Of a stretch of 64,000 nucleotides of DNA, positions 30,092 through 40,044 are shown piece after piece. Position numbers and translations under genes: made by a program. The DNA is from Croceicoccus ponticola (GTDB taxonomy: Bacteria > Pseudomonadota > Alphaproteobacteria > Sphingomonadales > Sphingomonadaceae): contig NZ_RXOL01000005.1 in NCBI RefSeq assembly GCF_004004515.1, positions 62,001 through 126,000 of the forward strand, given 5' to 3'. A model generated the notes under the pieces. That model had not been told where the DNA came from. It searched no databases and worked only from the letters and a program-made list of their open reading frames with translations. Within the stretch, counting starts at the first letter, position 1, and each line of letters opens with the position of its first letter.

Positions 30092-30101
30092 AAAGGCAAG
30101 C

Positions 30102-30136
30102 GCGGCCCGTCACGACCCCTCGACGTGACGGGCCGC
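30102..30136 (+). terminator. Strong hairpin after the dehydrogenase gene
   Basis: GCGGCCCGTCACG and its exact reverse complement are separated by 9 bases, giving a 13-pair stem 11 bases after the dehydrogenase stop. There is no T-run, so it may end transcription partly or protect the message 3' end; the regulator gene follows 50 bases on. Confidence 0.65.
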
Positions 30137-30187
30137 CGCCAACCCGCTATGAACCAGCATGCAACCGATTTCGAACCGAGGCTGAGG

Positions 30188-30847
30188 ATGAACGAGGTTC
30201 CCGCACCCGATCGCGTCCTGATCGTCGACGACCACTCGCTGGTGCGCGACGGATTGCGTTCGATCCTTGAAATCAGTTTTCCCGGCTGCGAAATTCTGGA
30301 AGCCGACAGCTTCGAGCAGGCGCTCGACGCCTTGGAAAAAGCGGACGAGGTCGATCTCGTACTGCTTGACCTCAACATTCCCGACGTCAATCGCCTGTCA
30401 GGCCTGAAACAACTCCGCGCCGATTTTCCCAGTACGCCGGTGGTGATGGTCACGGGCGTATCCGATCCGGTCATCATGCGCGACGCGCTGGCCGCGGGTG
30501 CCGCAGGGTTCGTGCCCAAATCGCTGAAGCGCCAGGCCATCGTCGATGCCTTGCGCCAGATCCTGATGGGCGAGATATTCCTGCCCGATCTCGAAACGAA
30601 CGATTCCGACGATGCTCGCATGCGCGAAGACGATGCGATCCGGGCAAGGATTGACAGCCTGACCCCGCAACAGCGGATCGTCCTCGGACATCTTGTCGGC
30701 GGCTTGCTCAACAAGCAGATCGCACACGAACTCAGCGTATCGATGACGACGGTAAAGGCGCACGTCTCCGCCATCCTGCAAAAGATGAACGTGTTCAGCC
30801 GAACGCAAGCGGTGATCCTCGCCAACCGGATCGGCTTCATCGACTGA
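30188..30847 (+). CDS. LuxR/NarL-type response regulator
   Basis: The 219-residue protein has an N-terminal receiver (LIVDDHSLVRDGL; phospho-acceptor D61 in LLDLNIPD; K111 in VPKSLK) and a C-terminal LuxR helix-turn-helix (LTPQQRIVLGHLVGGLLNKQIAHELSVSMTTVKAHV). It resembles the ErbR/AgmR regulators that activate PQQ ethanol dehydrogenase genes in Pseudomonas. I start at ATG 30188 because GAGG lies 6 bases upstream; ATG 30149 in frame has none. The FIST/kinase pair on the other strand ends beside it, so it probably belongs to the same signalling set. Confidence 0.88.
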   Translation: MNEVPAPDRVLIVDDHSLVRDGLRSILEISFPGCEILEADSFEQALDALEKADEVDLVLLDLNIPDVNRLSGLKQLRADFPSTPVVMVTGVSDPVIMRDALAAGAAGFVPKSLKRQAIVDALRQILMGEIFLPDLETNDSDDARMREDDAIRARIDSLTPQQRIVLGHLVGGLLNKQIAHELSVSMTTVKAHVSAILQKMNVFSRTQAVILANRIGFID

Positions 30848-30870
30848 CCGGGGCCAGTTGCCCCTGATCG

Positions 30871-33111
30871 CTACCCAGTCAGCTCCAGCTTCCGTAACAA
30901 CGCCCGCAATTGTGCGGGTTTGACCGGCTTGGTCAGCACAGGCAGATCCTGTGACGCCAGCTTCTGCTTCACCTCGTCGCTGCGGTCGGCGGTGATGACG
31001 ATGGCGGGCAGATCGCCGCTATGGCGAGCACGCAGCATGGCGATGGCCTCATCCCCTGTCATCCCGTCATCGAGGTGATAGTCCGCGATCAGCAGCCCGG
31101 TGCCGCCTTCCACGCTTTCGACAACGGCGGGATCGTCGGGATGGCCGCCGGTCACGACCACTAGGCCCCAATTTTCCAGCAGCACGCGCATGCCTTGCAG
31201 GACCTGTTCGTCGTTGTCGACGACCGTTACGGTGCCACCTGTGCGCGTGGACCGGCGGGGGTCGGCGGGCGCTTCTTCGAGCATTGCGACCGGTTCCGCC
31301 CTTGGCACCCGTATGGTAAAGGTCGAACCTATATCGGGTTCGGATTCGAGCGTGATGCGGTGGCCCAGCATCGCGCTCGCGCGGCGGACGATCGCCAGGC
31401 CAAGGCCCTTTCCCGGCGTCTTGTACGTCTTTTTCAGCCTACGGAATTCCTCGAAGATCGTCTCGCGGTTATCTTCGGCGATGCCCGCGCCCGTGTCGGT
31501 GACCGCAATCAGGATGTCGTCGCCATCGACTTGCGCCACGACCCTCACGCTTCCTTCGGCGGTGTAACGGATCGCGTTCGAAACGAAATTCTGCAGGATG
31601 CGGCGCAACAGACGCATGTCGCTGCGCACCCACAAACCCGTCTCGGGCACGTCGAACGTTAGCCCGCCCTTGCGCGCAAGCGGGCCGAATTCGATGCGCA
31701 GTGCGGACAGAATACGATCGAGCGCAAGCGACTGCACTTCGGGATGGATGGCGCCTGCGTCGAGCCGCGATATTTCGAACAGCGCCTCAAGCAGTTCCTC
31801 GACCGAATCGAGCGCCACGACGCTTTGCCGGACAAGACCCCGGTTCGTCGCCGCCAGCCGCCGTTCGGCCAGCGCCGACACGAACAGCCGCGCAGCGTTC
31901 AGCGGTTGCAGAAGATCGTGGCTGGCCGCCGCGATAAAGCTGGTCTTCGAACGGTTGGCCTGCTCCGCCTCGTTCTTGGCATCGACTAGCTGGCGATTCA
32001 CCTCGACCAGTTCGGCGGTGCGTTCATTTACCCGCTTTTCCAGAGTTTCGGCCTGTTCGGTCAGGCTGCGCTGGAACCGGATGCGGTCTGTCACGTCGTC
32101 GAAGGCATAGGCCATGCCGCCGCCCGACAGCGCGACCGAGCGGATGACGAACCGGCGTCCCTGCATCTCGCAATCGGTGCTGATGCGCGGGCCCCGGCCG
32201 TGGCGCCATTCGATCGCATGGGCCAGATCCAGCCCCTGTTTGCCGATGCACCATTTGTGAAGGCGTTCGTGGGTGCCGATCGCTTCGTGCAGGTTGTTGG
32301 TGATATTCAGCATCCGCACCAGCGGTTCGTTCCAGGCAATCAGACGGCGTTCGTTATCGAACAGGCAAGCCCCCTCGCTCAGCGTGTCGAGCGTGGCCTG
32401 AAGCGCAAGGTTGCGGCCGGCCAGTTCCAGCGCGCGCTGGCGGGCGTCCTCTGCCTTGACCGAAGTGATGTCGGTATAGATCCCGACCGTGCCCCCCTCG
32501 CTGGTGCGCAGTTCGTTGATCTGCAGCCAGCGACCGTCGGTCAGCATTTGGACATGCGCGCCCGATGCTTCGCGATGGCGCTCGATCCGTTCGCGGACCC
32601 AGCGTTCCGGAGCGATCTGGGAGCCGACCGTACGCCCGCTGTGGGCCAATTGCTGGGCCATATCGGTGAAGGTGGTCGTTGCGTCCAGTTTGCCGCGAAA
32701 TTCCGGCCAGATCTTCAGGAATGCCTCGTTGTACATGATCAGCCGGTCGCCGGCGTCAAAGATGGCAAAGCCGTCCGACAGGCTTTCGATCGCATCGCGA
32801 AGCCGGCCCCGCGCAGCATCGGCATCGGCGTGCGCGGCGCTCAGCCGAACGTTGGTGTCGGCCAGCTTTTCCAGCGTGGTTTCAAGCTCCGCGGTGCGGT
32901 CTCGTACCATCGATTCCAGCGCGATGGCGGTCTCGAACAGCGAATAGGATCCGTCCATGTCGCTCGACCGTTCGACCCGGTCGATCAGCGCCTCATTGAT
33001 TTTTTCCAGCCGCCGCACCCGTTCGCGCAAGGCGGCGAGCTCCGCATCGCGCCCGTCGGTCGGTGTGACACCACGGTCGCCATCGCGCATAACTTCGCCG
33101 CTTCGCGCCAT
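30871..33111 (-). CDS. PAS hybrid histidine kinase, NahK-like
   Basis: The 746-residue cytoplasmic protein has a coiled coil (about 15-90), two PAS-like regions (GFAIFDAGDRLIMYNEAF; GACLFDNERRLIAWNEPLV), a HisKA domain with H398 in AAASHDLLQPLNAARL, an ATPase domain (NAIRYT, GIAEDNRETIF, GKGLGLAIV) and a C-terminal receiver with D677 (LIADYHLDD). The layout matches NahK/ErcS' of Pseudomonas. The start overlaps the stop of the FIST gene (ATGA), which fixes it at 33111; the 95 codons of open frame upstream are FIST antiframe. It has no membrane segment. Confidence 0.9.
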   Translation of the reverse strand: MARSGEVMRDGDRGVTPTDGRDAELAALRERVRRLEKINEALIDRVERSSDMDGSYSLFETAIALESMVRDRTAELETTLEKLADTNVRLSAAHADADAARGRLRDAIESLSDGFAIFDAGDRLIMYNEAFLKIWPEFRGKLDATTTFTDMAQQLAHSGRTVGSQIAPERWVRERIERHREASGAHVQMLTDGRWLQINELRTSEGGTVGIYTDITSVKAEDARQRALELAGRNLALQATLDTLSEGACLFDNERRLIAWNEPLVRMLNITNNLHEAIGTHERLHKWCIGKQGLDLAHAIEWRHGRGPRISTDCEMQGRRFVIRSVALSGGGMAYAFDDVTDRIRFQRSLTEQAETLEKRVNERTAELVEVNRQLVDAKNEAEQANRSKTSFIAAASHDLLQPLNAARLFVSALAERRLAATNRGLVRQSVVALDSVEELLEALFEISRLDAGAIHPEVQSLALDRILSALRIEFGPLARKGGLTFDVPETGLWVRSDMRLLRRILQNFVSNAIRYTAEGSVRVVAQVDGDDILIAVTDTGAGIAEDNRETIFEEFRRLKKTYKTPGKGLGLAIVRRASAMLGHRITLESEPDIGSTFTIRVPRAEPVAMLEEAPADPRRSTRTGGTVTVVDNDEQVLQGMRVLLENWGLVVVTGGHPDDPAVVESVEGGTGLLIADYHLDDGMTGDEAIAMLRARHSGDLPAIVITADRSDEVKQKLASQDLPVLTKPVKPAQLRALLRKLELTG

Positions 33112-34364
33112 CAGCGCCCCACCGCCAGCCCGGTAAAGGTCTGGTTGACGTGGGCGGCGCGGAACTGTTCGCCATAAGTATTGAAACCGACGACCCGCGC
33201 CCGTTCGTAAAGCCCGGCGATCTCCCGGCCAAGCTGGCGGCTTTCGCTGTCGATGCGATTGAGCACGCAGTCGAACGCGACGATGTGATCGAGTGTACCC
33301 ACCTTCGCCTCGGCGGCCGCGAACGTACGCTCCATTCCCGCGATCCTGTCCTTCGGTTCGCCGATCGTCATCACGACGCCCCGGTCGATCGCGCAATAGA
33401 ACGTCAGGCTGCCATCGGGATTGACCGACTGGATCGAACGCACGTGATAGGCACCGCCGGTGCGGACCATCAACGGGTGCGTCGCGAAATAGGCAAGGTC
33501 AAGTTCGGCCCCGGGCTCTCCGATCAAGCGCAGGTATTCCTCTGCCGCCGGGGCGGCGTTTATTTCGAACACAGTGCGGGTTTCGGCATCCGCTTCGGTT
33601 ATGACCATGCGTTGCGCACCGGGCTGATAGTGATTTTCGGAAAACACATGGATCGGGCGGGACGAAGACAACAGGCCGATCACCGCCGCATCGCGCTGGA
33701 ACCGCCCGTCGAAAAATACGCCCGTTTCGCGAAAGGCCAGCCCGTCGCCGCTCGATCCGCCGATCAGGTCGATGTCGCCCAGCGATTCCTGTGCCGTCAT
33801 CGTCAGGATTTCCTCACGATGCGAAAGCCCGTCGACGAGAAAGATTGCGACATGCGACAATTGGTCGCCCAGCCCCTCCTGCGCTTCGCCCCGCGCTTCG
33901 GCGGCCAGTTGACGGACCGCCTTGCGCGCAGGTTCCGCTGTGAAACGGTCGAGGTCGTGAAACGGCAGGAGCTTGAGATGGAACGCGTCGGCCGGGAAAC
34001 CGATGAAGACGATGCTGTCGCTGTCATATCCACTGGCGCCGACTTCGCCCGCGCTGGTGCATCCGAACAGAGGTTTGCCGGGCATCAGTTCGCCCAGTGC
34101 CTTGGCCAACGCATCGCGGGCATATCGGTGCGAACAGAACACCAGTCCGCCGGCGATCGGCACGCCATCGATCGACGCGGCGATATCCGCCACCGCGGCG
34201 ACAGGATCGGCCGCATGGGTCGATACGACCACGAGACCGTCCGTACGGACGTCGCTTTCTGCCAAGACCCTCTCCTCCATCGCGCCTGCGGTCGCATTTG
34301 CGCGCCACGGGTCGATCATTCGGTATCCAACGTAACGCTTTGGCAGCGTCGGGCCAAGAGTCAT
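33111..34364 (-). CDS. FIST-domain sensor, NosP-like
   Basis: The 417-residue protein has a FIST_N domain (about 45-235; LFGCTSAGEVGASGYDSDSIVFIGFP) and a FIST_C domain (about 250-400; NAAPAAEEYLRLIGEPGAEL, FYCAIDRGVVMTIGEP). FIST proteins bind small ligands; NosP of Pseudomonas uses haem to sense nitric oxide and controls NahK. Gene order and stop/start overlap with the kinase here are the same. The exact start is uncertain: ATG 34319 (residue 16) or 34280 (residue 29) may be the true one, as no clear ribosome site exists upstream of 34364. Confidence 0.86.
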   Translation of the reverse strand: MTLGPTLPKRYVGYRMIDPWRANATAGAMEERVLAESDVRTDGLVVVSTHAADPVAAVADIAASIDGVPIAGGLVFCSHRYARDALAKALGELMPGKPLFGCTSAGEVGASGYDSDSIVFIGFPADAFHLKLLPFHDLDRFTAEPARKAVRQLAAEARGEAQEGLGDQLSHVAIFLVDGLSHREEILTMTAQESLGDIDLIGGSSGDGLAFRETGVFFDGRFQRDAAVIGLLSSSRPIHVFSENHYQPGAQRMVITEADAETRTVFEINAAPAAEEYLRLIGEPGAELDLAYFATHPLMVRTGGAYHVRSIQSVNPDGSLTFYCAIDRGVVMTIGEPKDRIAGMERTFAAAEAKVGTLDHIVAFDCVLNRIDSESRQLGREIAGLYERARVVGFNTYGEQFRAAHVNQTFTGLAVGR

Positions 34365-34420
34365 GCCAGGCCCGATGCGCCGCCAGCAAAGGGGCAGCGC
34401 GGGGCCGAAACACCCGCTGT

Positions 34421-34828
34421 TCAGTCCGCGATCGCGTCGCCGCGTATCGGTTCGCCCTCTGCGTTCAGCGCCGCCACCTCATCATCGGTAAACACCCGGC
34501 TGCGCACGATGAAGCGCACACCCTCGGGCGCCTCGAGGCTCATGCCCGAACCGCGCCCCGGCACTACGTCGATGATTACCTGCGTATGCCGCCAATATTC
34601 GAACTGCGCCGCGCCGATCCATACCGGCGTGTCGGAGACGAGCGTCCCCAGCAACACGTCCTGTCCCCCGACGCGAAATTCGCCGCGGGTGAAGCACATC
34701 GGTGCCGAACCGTCACAACAGCCGCCCGACTGGTGAAACATCAGCGGACCGTGCTGCTCGGTCAGGCGGACGATCCATGCCTCCGCTTCCGGGGTGGCGA
34801 CGATGCGGGCGGGCGCGGTGCCGATCAT
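34421..34828 (-). CDS. DUF779 protein, aldehyde-dehydrogenase partner
   Basis: A 135-residue DUF779 protein; the signature QSGGCCDGSAPMCF (about residues 33-46) carries three Cys that could bind metal. Families of this type are encoded next to AldA/ExaC-like aldehyde dehydrogenases and are often annotated as accessory. The gene follows the aldehyde dehydrogenase downstream on the same strand with a gap of 180 bp. Role is inferred from genome context only. Confidence 0.85.
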   Translation of the reverse strand: MIGTAPARIVATPEAEAWIVRLTEQHGPLMFHQSGGCCDGSAPMCFTRGEFRVGGQDVLLGTLVSDTPVWIGAAQFEYWRHTQVIIDVVPGRGSGMSLEAPEGVRFIVRSRVFTDDEVAALNAEGEPIRGDAIAD

Positions 34829-35008
34829 GCTTGCGATGCTCCTCGTACGGCTGTTCGATCCCGTCCGTCCTCCGAATGCGCCAAGACCGGGACGAGCATG
34901 GCGCTCGCCCCGGTCCGGGATGGCCTCGACACTAGTCCGACACCCGAGAGAGATGCCGGGGTATCGAGGCGGGAGGAAAACGATCCCAGCAAGGTCATCA
35001 TGAAAGCA

Positions 35009-36529
35009 TCAGAAAAAGCCGAGAGCCTTCGGACTGTAGCTGACCAACAGGTTCTTGGTCTGTTGATAGTGGTCGAGCATCATCTTGTGATTTTCGCGGC
35101 CGATGCCCGACTGCTTGTAGCCACCGAACGCGGCATGGGCCGGATATGCGTGATAGCAGTTGGTCCACACGCGTCCCGCCTTGATCGCGCGGCCGAAACG
35201 ATAGCACGTGTTGGCATCGCGGCTCCAAACCCCGGCGCCAAGGCCATAAAGCGTGTCGTTCGCGATCGAGAGCGCTTCTTCGTCGCTGGAGAATTTCGTC
35301 ACCGCCAGCACGGGACCGAAGATTTCCTCCTGGAACACGCGCATCTTGTTATGACCTTCGAGCACGGTCGGCTGGACGTAATATCCGTCGGCCAGTTCGC
35401 CGCTGTGCATCATGCGCTCACCGCCAGTAAGAACCTTGGCGCCTTCGTCCTTGCCGATGCCGATGTAGGACAGGATCTTTTCGAGCTGGTCGTTCGACGC
35501 TTGTGCGCCGATCATGGTCGAAGGATCGAGCGGGTTGCCCATCTTGATCGCCTCGACCCGCTTGATCGCCTTTTCCATGAAGCGATCGTAGATCGATTCG
35601 TGGACGAGCGCGCGGCTGGGGCAGGTGCAGACCTCGCCCTGGTTCAGCGCGAACATTGCGAAACCTTCAAGCGCCTTGTCGAGATAGTCGTCGTCTTCGC
35701 GCATCACGTCGGCAAAGAAGATGTTCGGGCTCTTCCCACCCAGTTCCAGCGTGCACGGGATCAGGTTTTCCGACGCATATTGCATGATCAGGCGGCCAGT
35801 GGTCGTCTCGCCAGTGAACGCGATCTTGGCGATGCGCTTGTTCGATGCCAGCGGCTTGCCCGCCTCGATCCCGAACCCGTTGACGATGTTCAACACGCCT
35901 TCGGGCAAAAGGTCACCGATCAGTTCAGCCAGCACCATGATCGACATCGGCGTCTGTTCCGCAGGTTTCAGCACGACGCAGTTGCCCGCCGCCAGCGCCG
36001 GGGCCAGCTTCCATACCGCCATCAGCAGCGGGAAGTTCCACGGGATGATCTGCCCGACAACACCCAGCGGTTCGTGGAAGTGATAGGCCACGGTGTCGTG
36101 GTCGATTTCGGAGATCGAACCTTCCTGCGAGCGCAAGCACCCTGCGAAATAGCGGAAGTGATCGACAGCGAGCGGAAGGTCGGCTGCGGTCGTTTCGCGG
36201 ATCGGCTTGCCGTTATCGATCGTCTCGACCAGCGCGAGCATGTCGAGGTTCTGTTCCATCCGATCCGCAACGCGGTTCAGGATGTTGGCGCGCTCTGCCG
36301 GCGCCATGCGCCCCCACGCGTCCTTCGCCTTGTGCGCGGCGTCGAGCGCAAGCTCGATATCCTCTGCCGTGCCGCGCGCGACCTGGCACACCGCTTTGCC
36401 GGTCACCGGCGAGATGTTGTCGAAGTACTGACCCTTCACCGGGGCAACCCATTGCCCGCCAATGAAATTGTCGAACCGTTCGCGGATCAGCGACTGTCCG
36501 CTGAACTTGCTGAGCGCCTGTTCAAGCAT
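35009..36529 (-). CDS. NAD(P)-dependent aldehyde dehydrogenase (ExaC-like)
   Basis: The 506-residue cytoplasmic protein belongs to the ALDH superfamily: cofactor loop [19 protein letters not shown], catalytic Glu in LELGGKSPN, and catalytic Cys in [14 protein letters not shown]. The pattern fits acetaldehyde dehydrogenase II (ExaC/AcoD type). The start at 36529 is chosen for AGGAG nine bases upstream; the frame extends further but without homology. It would oxidise the aldehyde made by the quinoprotein enzyme. A weak variant of the operator-like motif lies at about 36595-36608. Confidence 0.9.
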   Translation of the reverse strand: MLEQALSKFSGQSLIRERFDNFIGGQWVAPVKGQYFDNISPVTGKAVCQVARGTAEDIELALDAAHKAKDAWGRMAPAERANILNRVADRMEQNLDMLALVETIDNGKPIRETTAADLPLAVDHFRYFAGCLRSQEGSISEIDHDTVAYHFHEPLGVVGQIIPWNFPLLMAVWKLAPALAAGNCVVLKPAEQTPMSIMVLAELIGDLLPEGVLNIVNGFGIEAGKPLASNKRIAKIAFTGETTTGRLIMQYASENLIPCTLELGGKSPNIFFADVMREDDDYLDKALEGFAMFALNQGEVCTCPSRALVHESIYDRFMEKAIKRVEAIKMGNPLDPSTMIGAQASNDQLEKILSYIGIGKDEGAKVLTGGERMMHSGELADGYYVQPTVLEGHNKMRVFQEEIFGPVLAVTKFSSDEEALSIANDTLYGLGAGVWSRDANTCYRFGRAIKAGRVWTNCYHAYPAHAAFGGYKQSGIGRENHKMMLDHYQQTKNLLVSYSPKALGFF

Positions 36530-36785
36530 TGCGAATTTCTCCTCTCGCCAAATTCTTTCGCCGGACATTCTGCGCGCGGTAGGCGGAACCGCCAATTATA
36601 CCTTCGGTCGACCCGCATCGCTCAGGCTGTGCCCGGTGCAGGCGACGGGGGGTGTGCGATAGATCGCGCGGCATAGCTGCCATGCCAAAGAGCAATCACG
36701 CCCCATTGATATGCGTTGTCAGTGAAAGTATCGTGATCCGAAATCATTCGCCAATCGGAAAATTGCGCGCACCGGGGTCGTCAAA

Positions 36786-37364
36786 ATGGAGCATGGTCAA
36801 GAATTCGTAGACTATTACGAGGTTCTTAAAGTAAACCCCGATTGTGACGCCAGAATTCTCGAACTGGCGTATCATTATTTTGCCAAGATGTTTCATCCGG
36901 ACAATCTGGCAACGGCGGATTCCGACCGTTTCGGCGAGGTTATCGAGGCCTATCGCGCGCTGAAAGACCCGGAGAAGCGCGCCGCTTACGACCGGATCTA
37001 CGCAAGGACCAATGGCCGCCAAGCGTATCAGTTTCCCGGCGACACCGACCTTGCGGTGGACGAAAAAACAACGGTCGATGACGCCGAAACTCATGACAAG
37101 ATCTTGCTGGCGCTTTACAAACGGCGTCGCGAACATGCCTCCGATGCCGGTGTCATCGGCTGGTTCCTGCAGGAAATGCTTGGCTGTTCGGAAGAACATT
37201 TCGCATTCCACACCTGGTACCTGAAATCCAAGGGCTTCATCGAAGTGACCGAACAAGGGACGATCGCGGTCACCGTGCAGGGTGTCGATCACGTGATCTC
37301 CACCTCCCGAACGAGCCTGTCGGAAACGCTGCTGATCCAGCAATCGAAATCTTCCGACGACTGA
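36786..37364 (+). CDS. DnaJ-domain protein with winged-helix-like C-terminus
   Basis: The 192-residue protein has a J-domain (DYYEVLKVNPDCDARILELAYHYFAKMFHPDN; HPD at 37-39) followed by about 100 residues (DKILLALYKRRREHASDAGVIGWFLQEMLGCSEEHFAFHTWYLKSKGFIEVTEQG) that look like a winged helix. There is no zinc domain or G/F-rich linker, so it is a co-chaperone of the type with a private substrate domain. The antisense frame of similar length was rejected. Neighbours give no clue. Confidence 0.82.
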   Translation: MEHGQEFVDYYEVLKVNPDCDARILELAYHYFAKMFHPDNLATADSDRFGEVIEAYRALKDPEKRAAYDRIYARTNGRQAYQFPGDTDLAVDEKTTVDDAETHDKILLALYKRRREHASDAGVIGWFLQEMLGCSEEHFAFHTWYLKSKGFIEVTEQGTIAVTVQGVDHVISTSRTSLSETLLIQQSKSSDD

Positions 37365-37394
37365 GGCGGCCATTGCGCCGGCATTTAACCTTTG

Positions 37395-38633
37395 TCAGGT
37401 GATTGCTTCGGCAATTACATCATACACTCGGTCCAGCGTGCCTGCGTCGATGCAATAGGGCGGCATGACATAAACGGTGTTGCCAAGCGGGCGCAGCAAG
37501 ACATCGTGTTCGCGAAAGAACGCCATCAGCCGTGGTGCGATGTCGGCAAGATAACCGTCATCGCCCGCGCATTCGAACGCGGCGATGGTGCCGCATGTTC
37601 TGGCACCACGAATTTCGCATCGTGCGCCCAGCGCCTCCAGCCGGGCCTGCTGCATCGCGGCCAGCGCTGTTACGCGTTCGCGCACAGGTTCGTCGCGCCA
37701 GATCGCAAGGTTCGCTGCGGCCGCCGCACAGGCCACGGGATTGGCGGTGTAGCTTGACGAATGGAAGAACATCGCGGCCCGGTCGGTACTGTAATGCGCG
37801 GCAAAAATCGGCTCGCTCGCCATCGTGACGGCCAGCGGCATCGCACCGCCGGTCAGCCCCTTTGACAGGCAAAGAATATCGGGCACCACCCCTGCCTGTT
37901 CGCAAGCCAGCAAGCTGCCGGTGCGGCCCCATCCGGTCATGACCTCGTCCGCGATGAACAGCACCCCGGCGCGCGCGCAGATCGTCCGCATTTCGGCCAG
38001 CACTTGGGGCGCGTACATCTTCATGCCCCCGGCGCCGAGTACGAGCGGTTCGACGATGAACGCCGCCGCCTCGCCATCGCAAGCCACCTCCAGCGCGTCG
38101 TAAGTCGCCTGTTCGCGGCCTGCTTCGGGGAAGGGCACGCGTATCACGTCGAACAGCAACGGTTCGTAGGCGCGATTGAACACGCCGCGTTCGCCCACCG
38201 ACATCGTGCCGATGGTGTCGCCATGATAGGAATGTTCCATCACCACGATGCGATGCCGCCGTTCCCCCCGCGCCATCCAGAAGCCGAGCGCCATCTTCAG
38301 CGCGACTTCGACACTGGTCGATCCGGAATCGGAAAAGAACACGCGGGTCAGCGCATCCGGCATTATCGCGCGAAGGCCAAGCGCCAGCGTTTCGGCAGGC
38401 TCGTGCGTCCAGCCGGCAAAGATCACCTGGTCCAGCTTTTCGGTTTGATCGCGGATGGCCTGCATGATGCGCGGATGGCAGTGCCCGTGCGTTGTCACCC
38501 ACCACGACGAAATGCCGTCGACGATGCACCGCCCGTCCGCCGTATGCAGGAACGCCCCCTCCCCACGTTCCACCAACGGGATCGGTTCGCGCAAGCCGTG
38601 CTGCGTAAACGGGTGCCAGATGGGCGAGGTCAT
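37395..38633 (-). CDS. bioA: Adenosylmethionine-8-amino-7-oxononanoate transaminase
   Basis: The 412-residue PLP aminotransferase (class III) converts KAPA to DAPA. It has WHPFTQH at the N-terminus (a BioA mark), the [13 protein letters not shown] segment, the [14 protein letters not shown] strand and the PLP lysine in CLSKGLTGG. The start overlaps the bioD stop by four bases. It is the last gene of the biotin operon. Confidence 0.95.
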   Translation of the reverse strand: MTSPIWHPFTQHGLREPIPLVERGEGAFLHTADGRCIVDGISSWWVTTHGHCHPRIMQAIRDQTEKLDQVIFAGWTHEPAETLALGLRAIMPDALTRVFFSDSGSTSVEVALKMALGFWMARGERRHRIVVMEHSYHGDTIGTMSVGERGVFNRAYEPLLFDVIRVPFPEAGREQATYDALEVACDGEAAAFIVEPLVLGAGGMKMYAPQVLAEMRTICARAGVLFIADEVMTGWGRTGSLLACEQAGVVPDILCLSKGLTGGAMPLAVTMASEPIFAAHYSTDRAAMFFHSSSYTANPVACAAAAANLAIWRDEPVRERVTALAAMQQARLEALGARCEIRGARTCGTIAAFECAGDDGYLADIAPRLMAFFREHDVLLRPLGNTVYVMPPYCIDAGTLDRVYDVIAEAIT

Positions 38634-39268
38634 GGACGGAAATCCCCGACCGTGAAATTGTCGGCGAAGGCGCGTGCCAGCGTAACGCGATCAAGCGAGT
38701 CTACGCGAGGCAACCGGCCCAGTCGTTTGACCCGGCCCAGTTCGCAGACGATCGCCTCGCTATCCTCGTTAGCATTACCGACAAAAGCGACGCCGATGAT
38801 GGGCACGCCGCGCGACCTCAACGCCTCTATCGACAGCAGGCTGTGGTTGATCGTGCCCAATGCGGTGCGCGCGACAAGCACGGCCGGGCACCCCCAACGC
38901 GCGAACTGGTCCGCAAAAAGCCACGAACGCGTGATCGGAACCAGAACGCCGCCCGCGCCTTCGATCACCAGCGGCCCATCGACTTCGGGCAATTGCAGCA
39001 TATCGGGATTGATCTCGATACCGTCGATTTCGGCGGAAAGATGCGGCGATGCGGGCGTGACGAGGCTGTACGCTTCGGGCAACAGGTTCGCTGTCGGCAC
39101 ACCGGACAGAGCGGCCACCGTATCGCGGTCAGTGTAGCCCTGTTCGTCGCGTCCGGCCTGAACCGGTTTCCAGTACGATGCGCCCAGCGCGCCGACGAGC
39201 GCCGCTGCAAACACGGTCTTGCCGATATCGGTGTCCGTTCCCGTCACGACGATGCGCGGGCCTGTCAT
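38630..39268 (-). CDS. bioD: Dethiobiotin synthase
   Basis: The 212-residue P-loop ATPase-like enzyme closes the ureido ring of dethiobiotin from DAPA, CO2 and ATP. Signatures are [17 protein letters not shown] (P-loop), YWKPVQAG and [12 protein letters not shown]. The start overlaps bioC and the stop overlaps bioA. Confidence 0.95.
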   Translation of the reverse strand: MTGPRIVVTGTDTDIGKTVFAAALVGALGASYWKPVQAGRDEQGYTDRDTVAALSGVPTANLLPEAYSLVTPASPHLSAEIDGIEINPDMLQLPEVDGPLVIEGAGGVLVPITRSWLFADQFARWGCPAVLVARTALGTINHSLLSIEALRSRGVPIIGVAFVGNANEDSEAIVCELGRVKRLGRLPRVDSLDRVTLARAFADNFTVGDFRP

Positions 39269-40044
39269 GCCACCCGCTCCGCTCGCCCGAAATGGCAGGT
39301 CACGACTTCGTAAGTCACGCTGCAGCCGCCCGCTTCGAACGCTGCCATGACTCGCCGCAGCTTGGCCGGGGATAGAGGACGATGTTCACGCGACGGCGTG
39401 TGCGCCCCGATGGCCCGCAGCGCCCGCATGAAATCGAGCGCGCTGTCGTGACGTTCGATCAAGGCATCCACCACTGGCTCGGCCCGCTGCGCTTCGGGAT
39501 ACATTGCCTTCAGTGTTTCGGCGGACGGGAAAGACAGCGTCCCTGCCTCGCACCCGGCGACAATGTGCGCAGCGCGCCATTCGGCGAAGCTGCCAGCGCC
39601 AAGCGTCGTGAACAGGCAATGCCCGCCAGGCGTCAACGCGCCAAGCATCCGGCCCAGTGCGGCATGCTGATCGTCGAACCACTGCATCGCAAGGCTTGAA
39701 CATATCAGATCGTAGCGATCGTCTTCGGGCAGGTCATGCTCGCCATCCAGAACGGCAAAGCGCCGCCGTTCCCCATCTCCGACAAGTGCGCGGCAGCGGT
39801 CCACCATGGCGGGTGCGATATCTGTCACCAGCCAGTCGCCGCCGACGCCACGATCGATCAGCGCGCGGGTGAGAAAGCCGGTGCCGCACCCGATTTCCAA
39901 TATGCGGGCCTTGGCAGGCAGGGAAATGGCGGCGATGCGATCGGCAAGACTTTCGGCCACCACGCGCTGGACATGCGCGTGGCCGTCGTAATCGCCTGCC
40001 GCCCCGAACGCGCGCCCGATCCGCTGACGATGGGCGACGTTCAT
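39265..40044 (-). CDS. bioC: Malonyl-ACP O-methyltransferase BioC-like
   Basis: From ATG 40042-40044 the protein is 259 residues, a class I SAM methyltransferase: [17 protein letters not shown] (SAM motif) and [14 protein letters not shown]. BioC methylates malonyl-ACP to start the disguised pimelate route. The long frame upstream is antiframe of the esterase gene. Start and stop overlap the neighbours (ATGA), so the operon is translated as a coupled unit. Confidence 0.9.
   Translation of the reverse strand: MNVAHRQRIGRAFGAAGDYDGHAHVQRVVAESLADRIAAISLPAKARILEIGCGTGFLTRALIDRGVGGDWLVTDIAPAMVDRCRALVGDGERRRFAVLDGEHDLPEDDRYDLICSSLAMQWFDDQHAALGRMLGALTPGGHCLFTTLGAGSFAEWRAAHIVAGCEAGTLSFPSAETLKAMYPEAQRAEPVVDALIERHDSALDFMRALRAIGAHTPSREHRPLSPAKLRRVMAAFEAGGCSVTYEVVTCHFGRAERVA

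Noticed and set aside
30149-30187. Longer N-terminus of the response regulator
   Set aside because: ATG 30149 has no ribosome site and adds residues before the receiver; ATG 30188 has GAGG at good spacing.
34097-36676. 859-codon plus-strand frame
   Set aside because: It lies antisense to the FIST, DUF779 and aldehyde dehydrogenase genes. The length follows from high GC; the minus-strand products are clear family members.
36744-37373. 209-codon minus-strand frame
   Set aside because: Antisense to the DnaJ-domain gene, which has a clear HPD motif.
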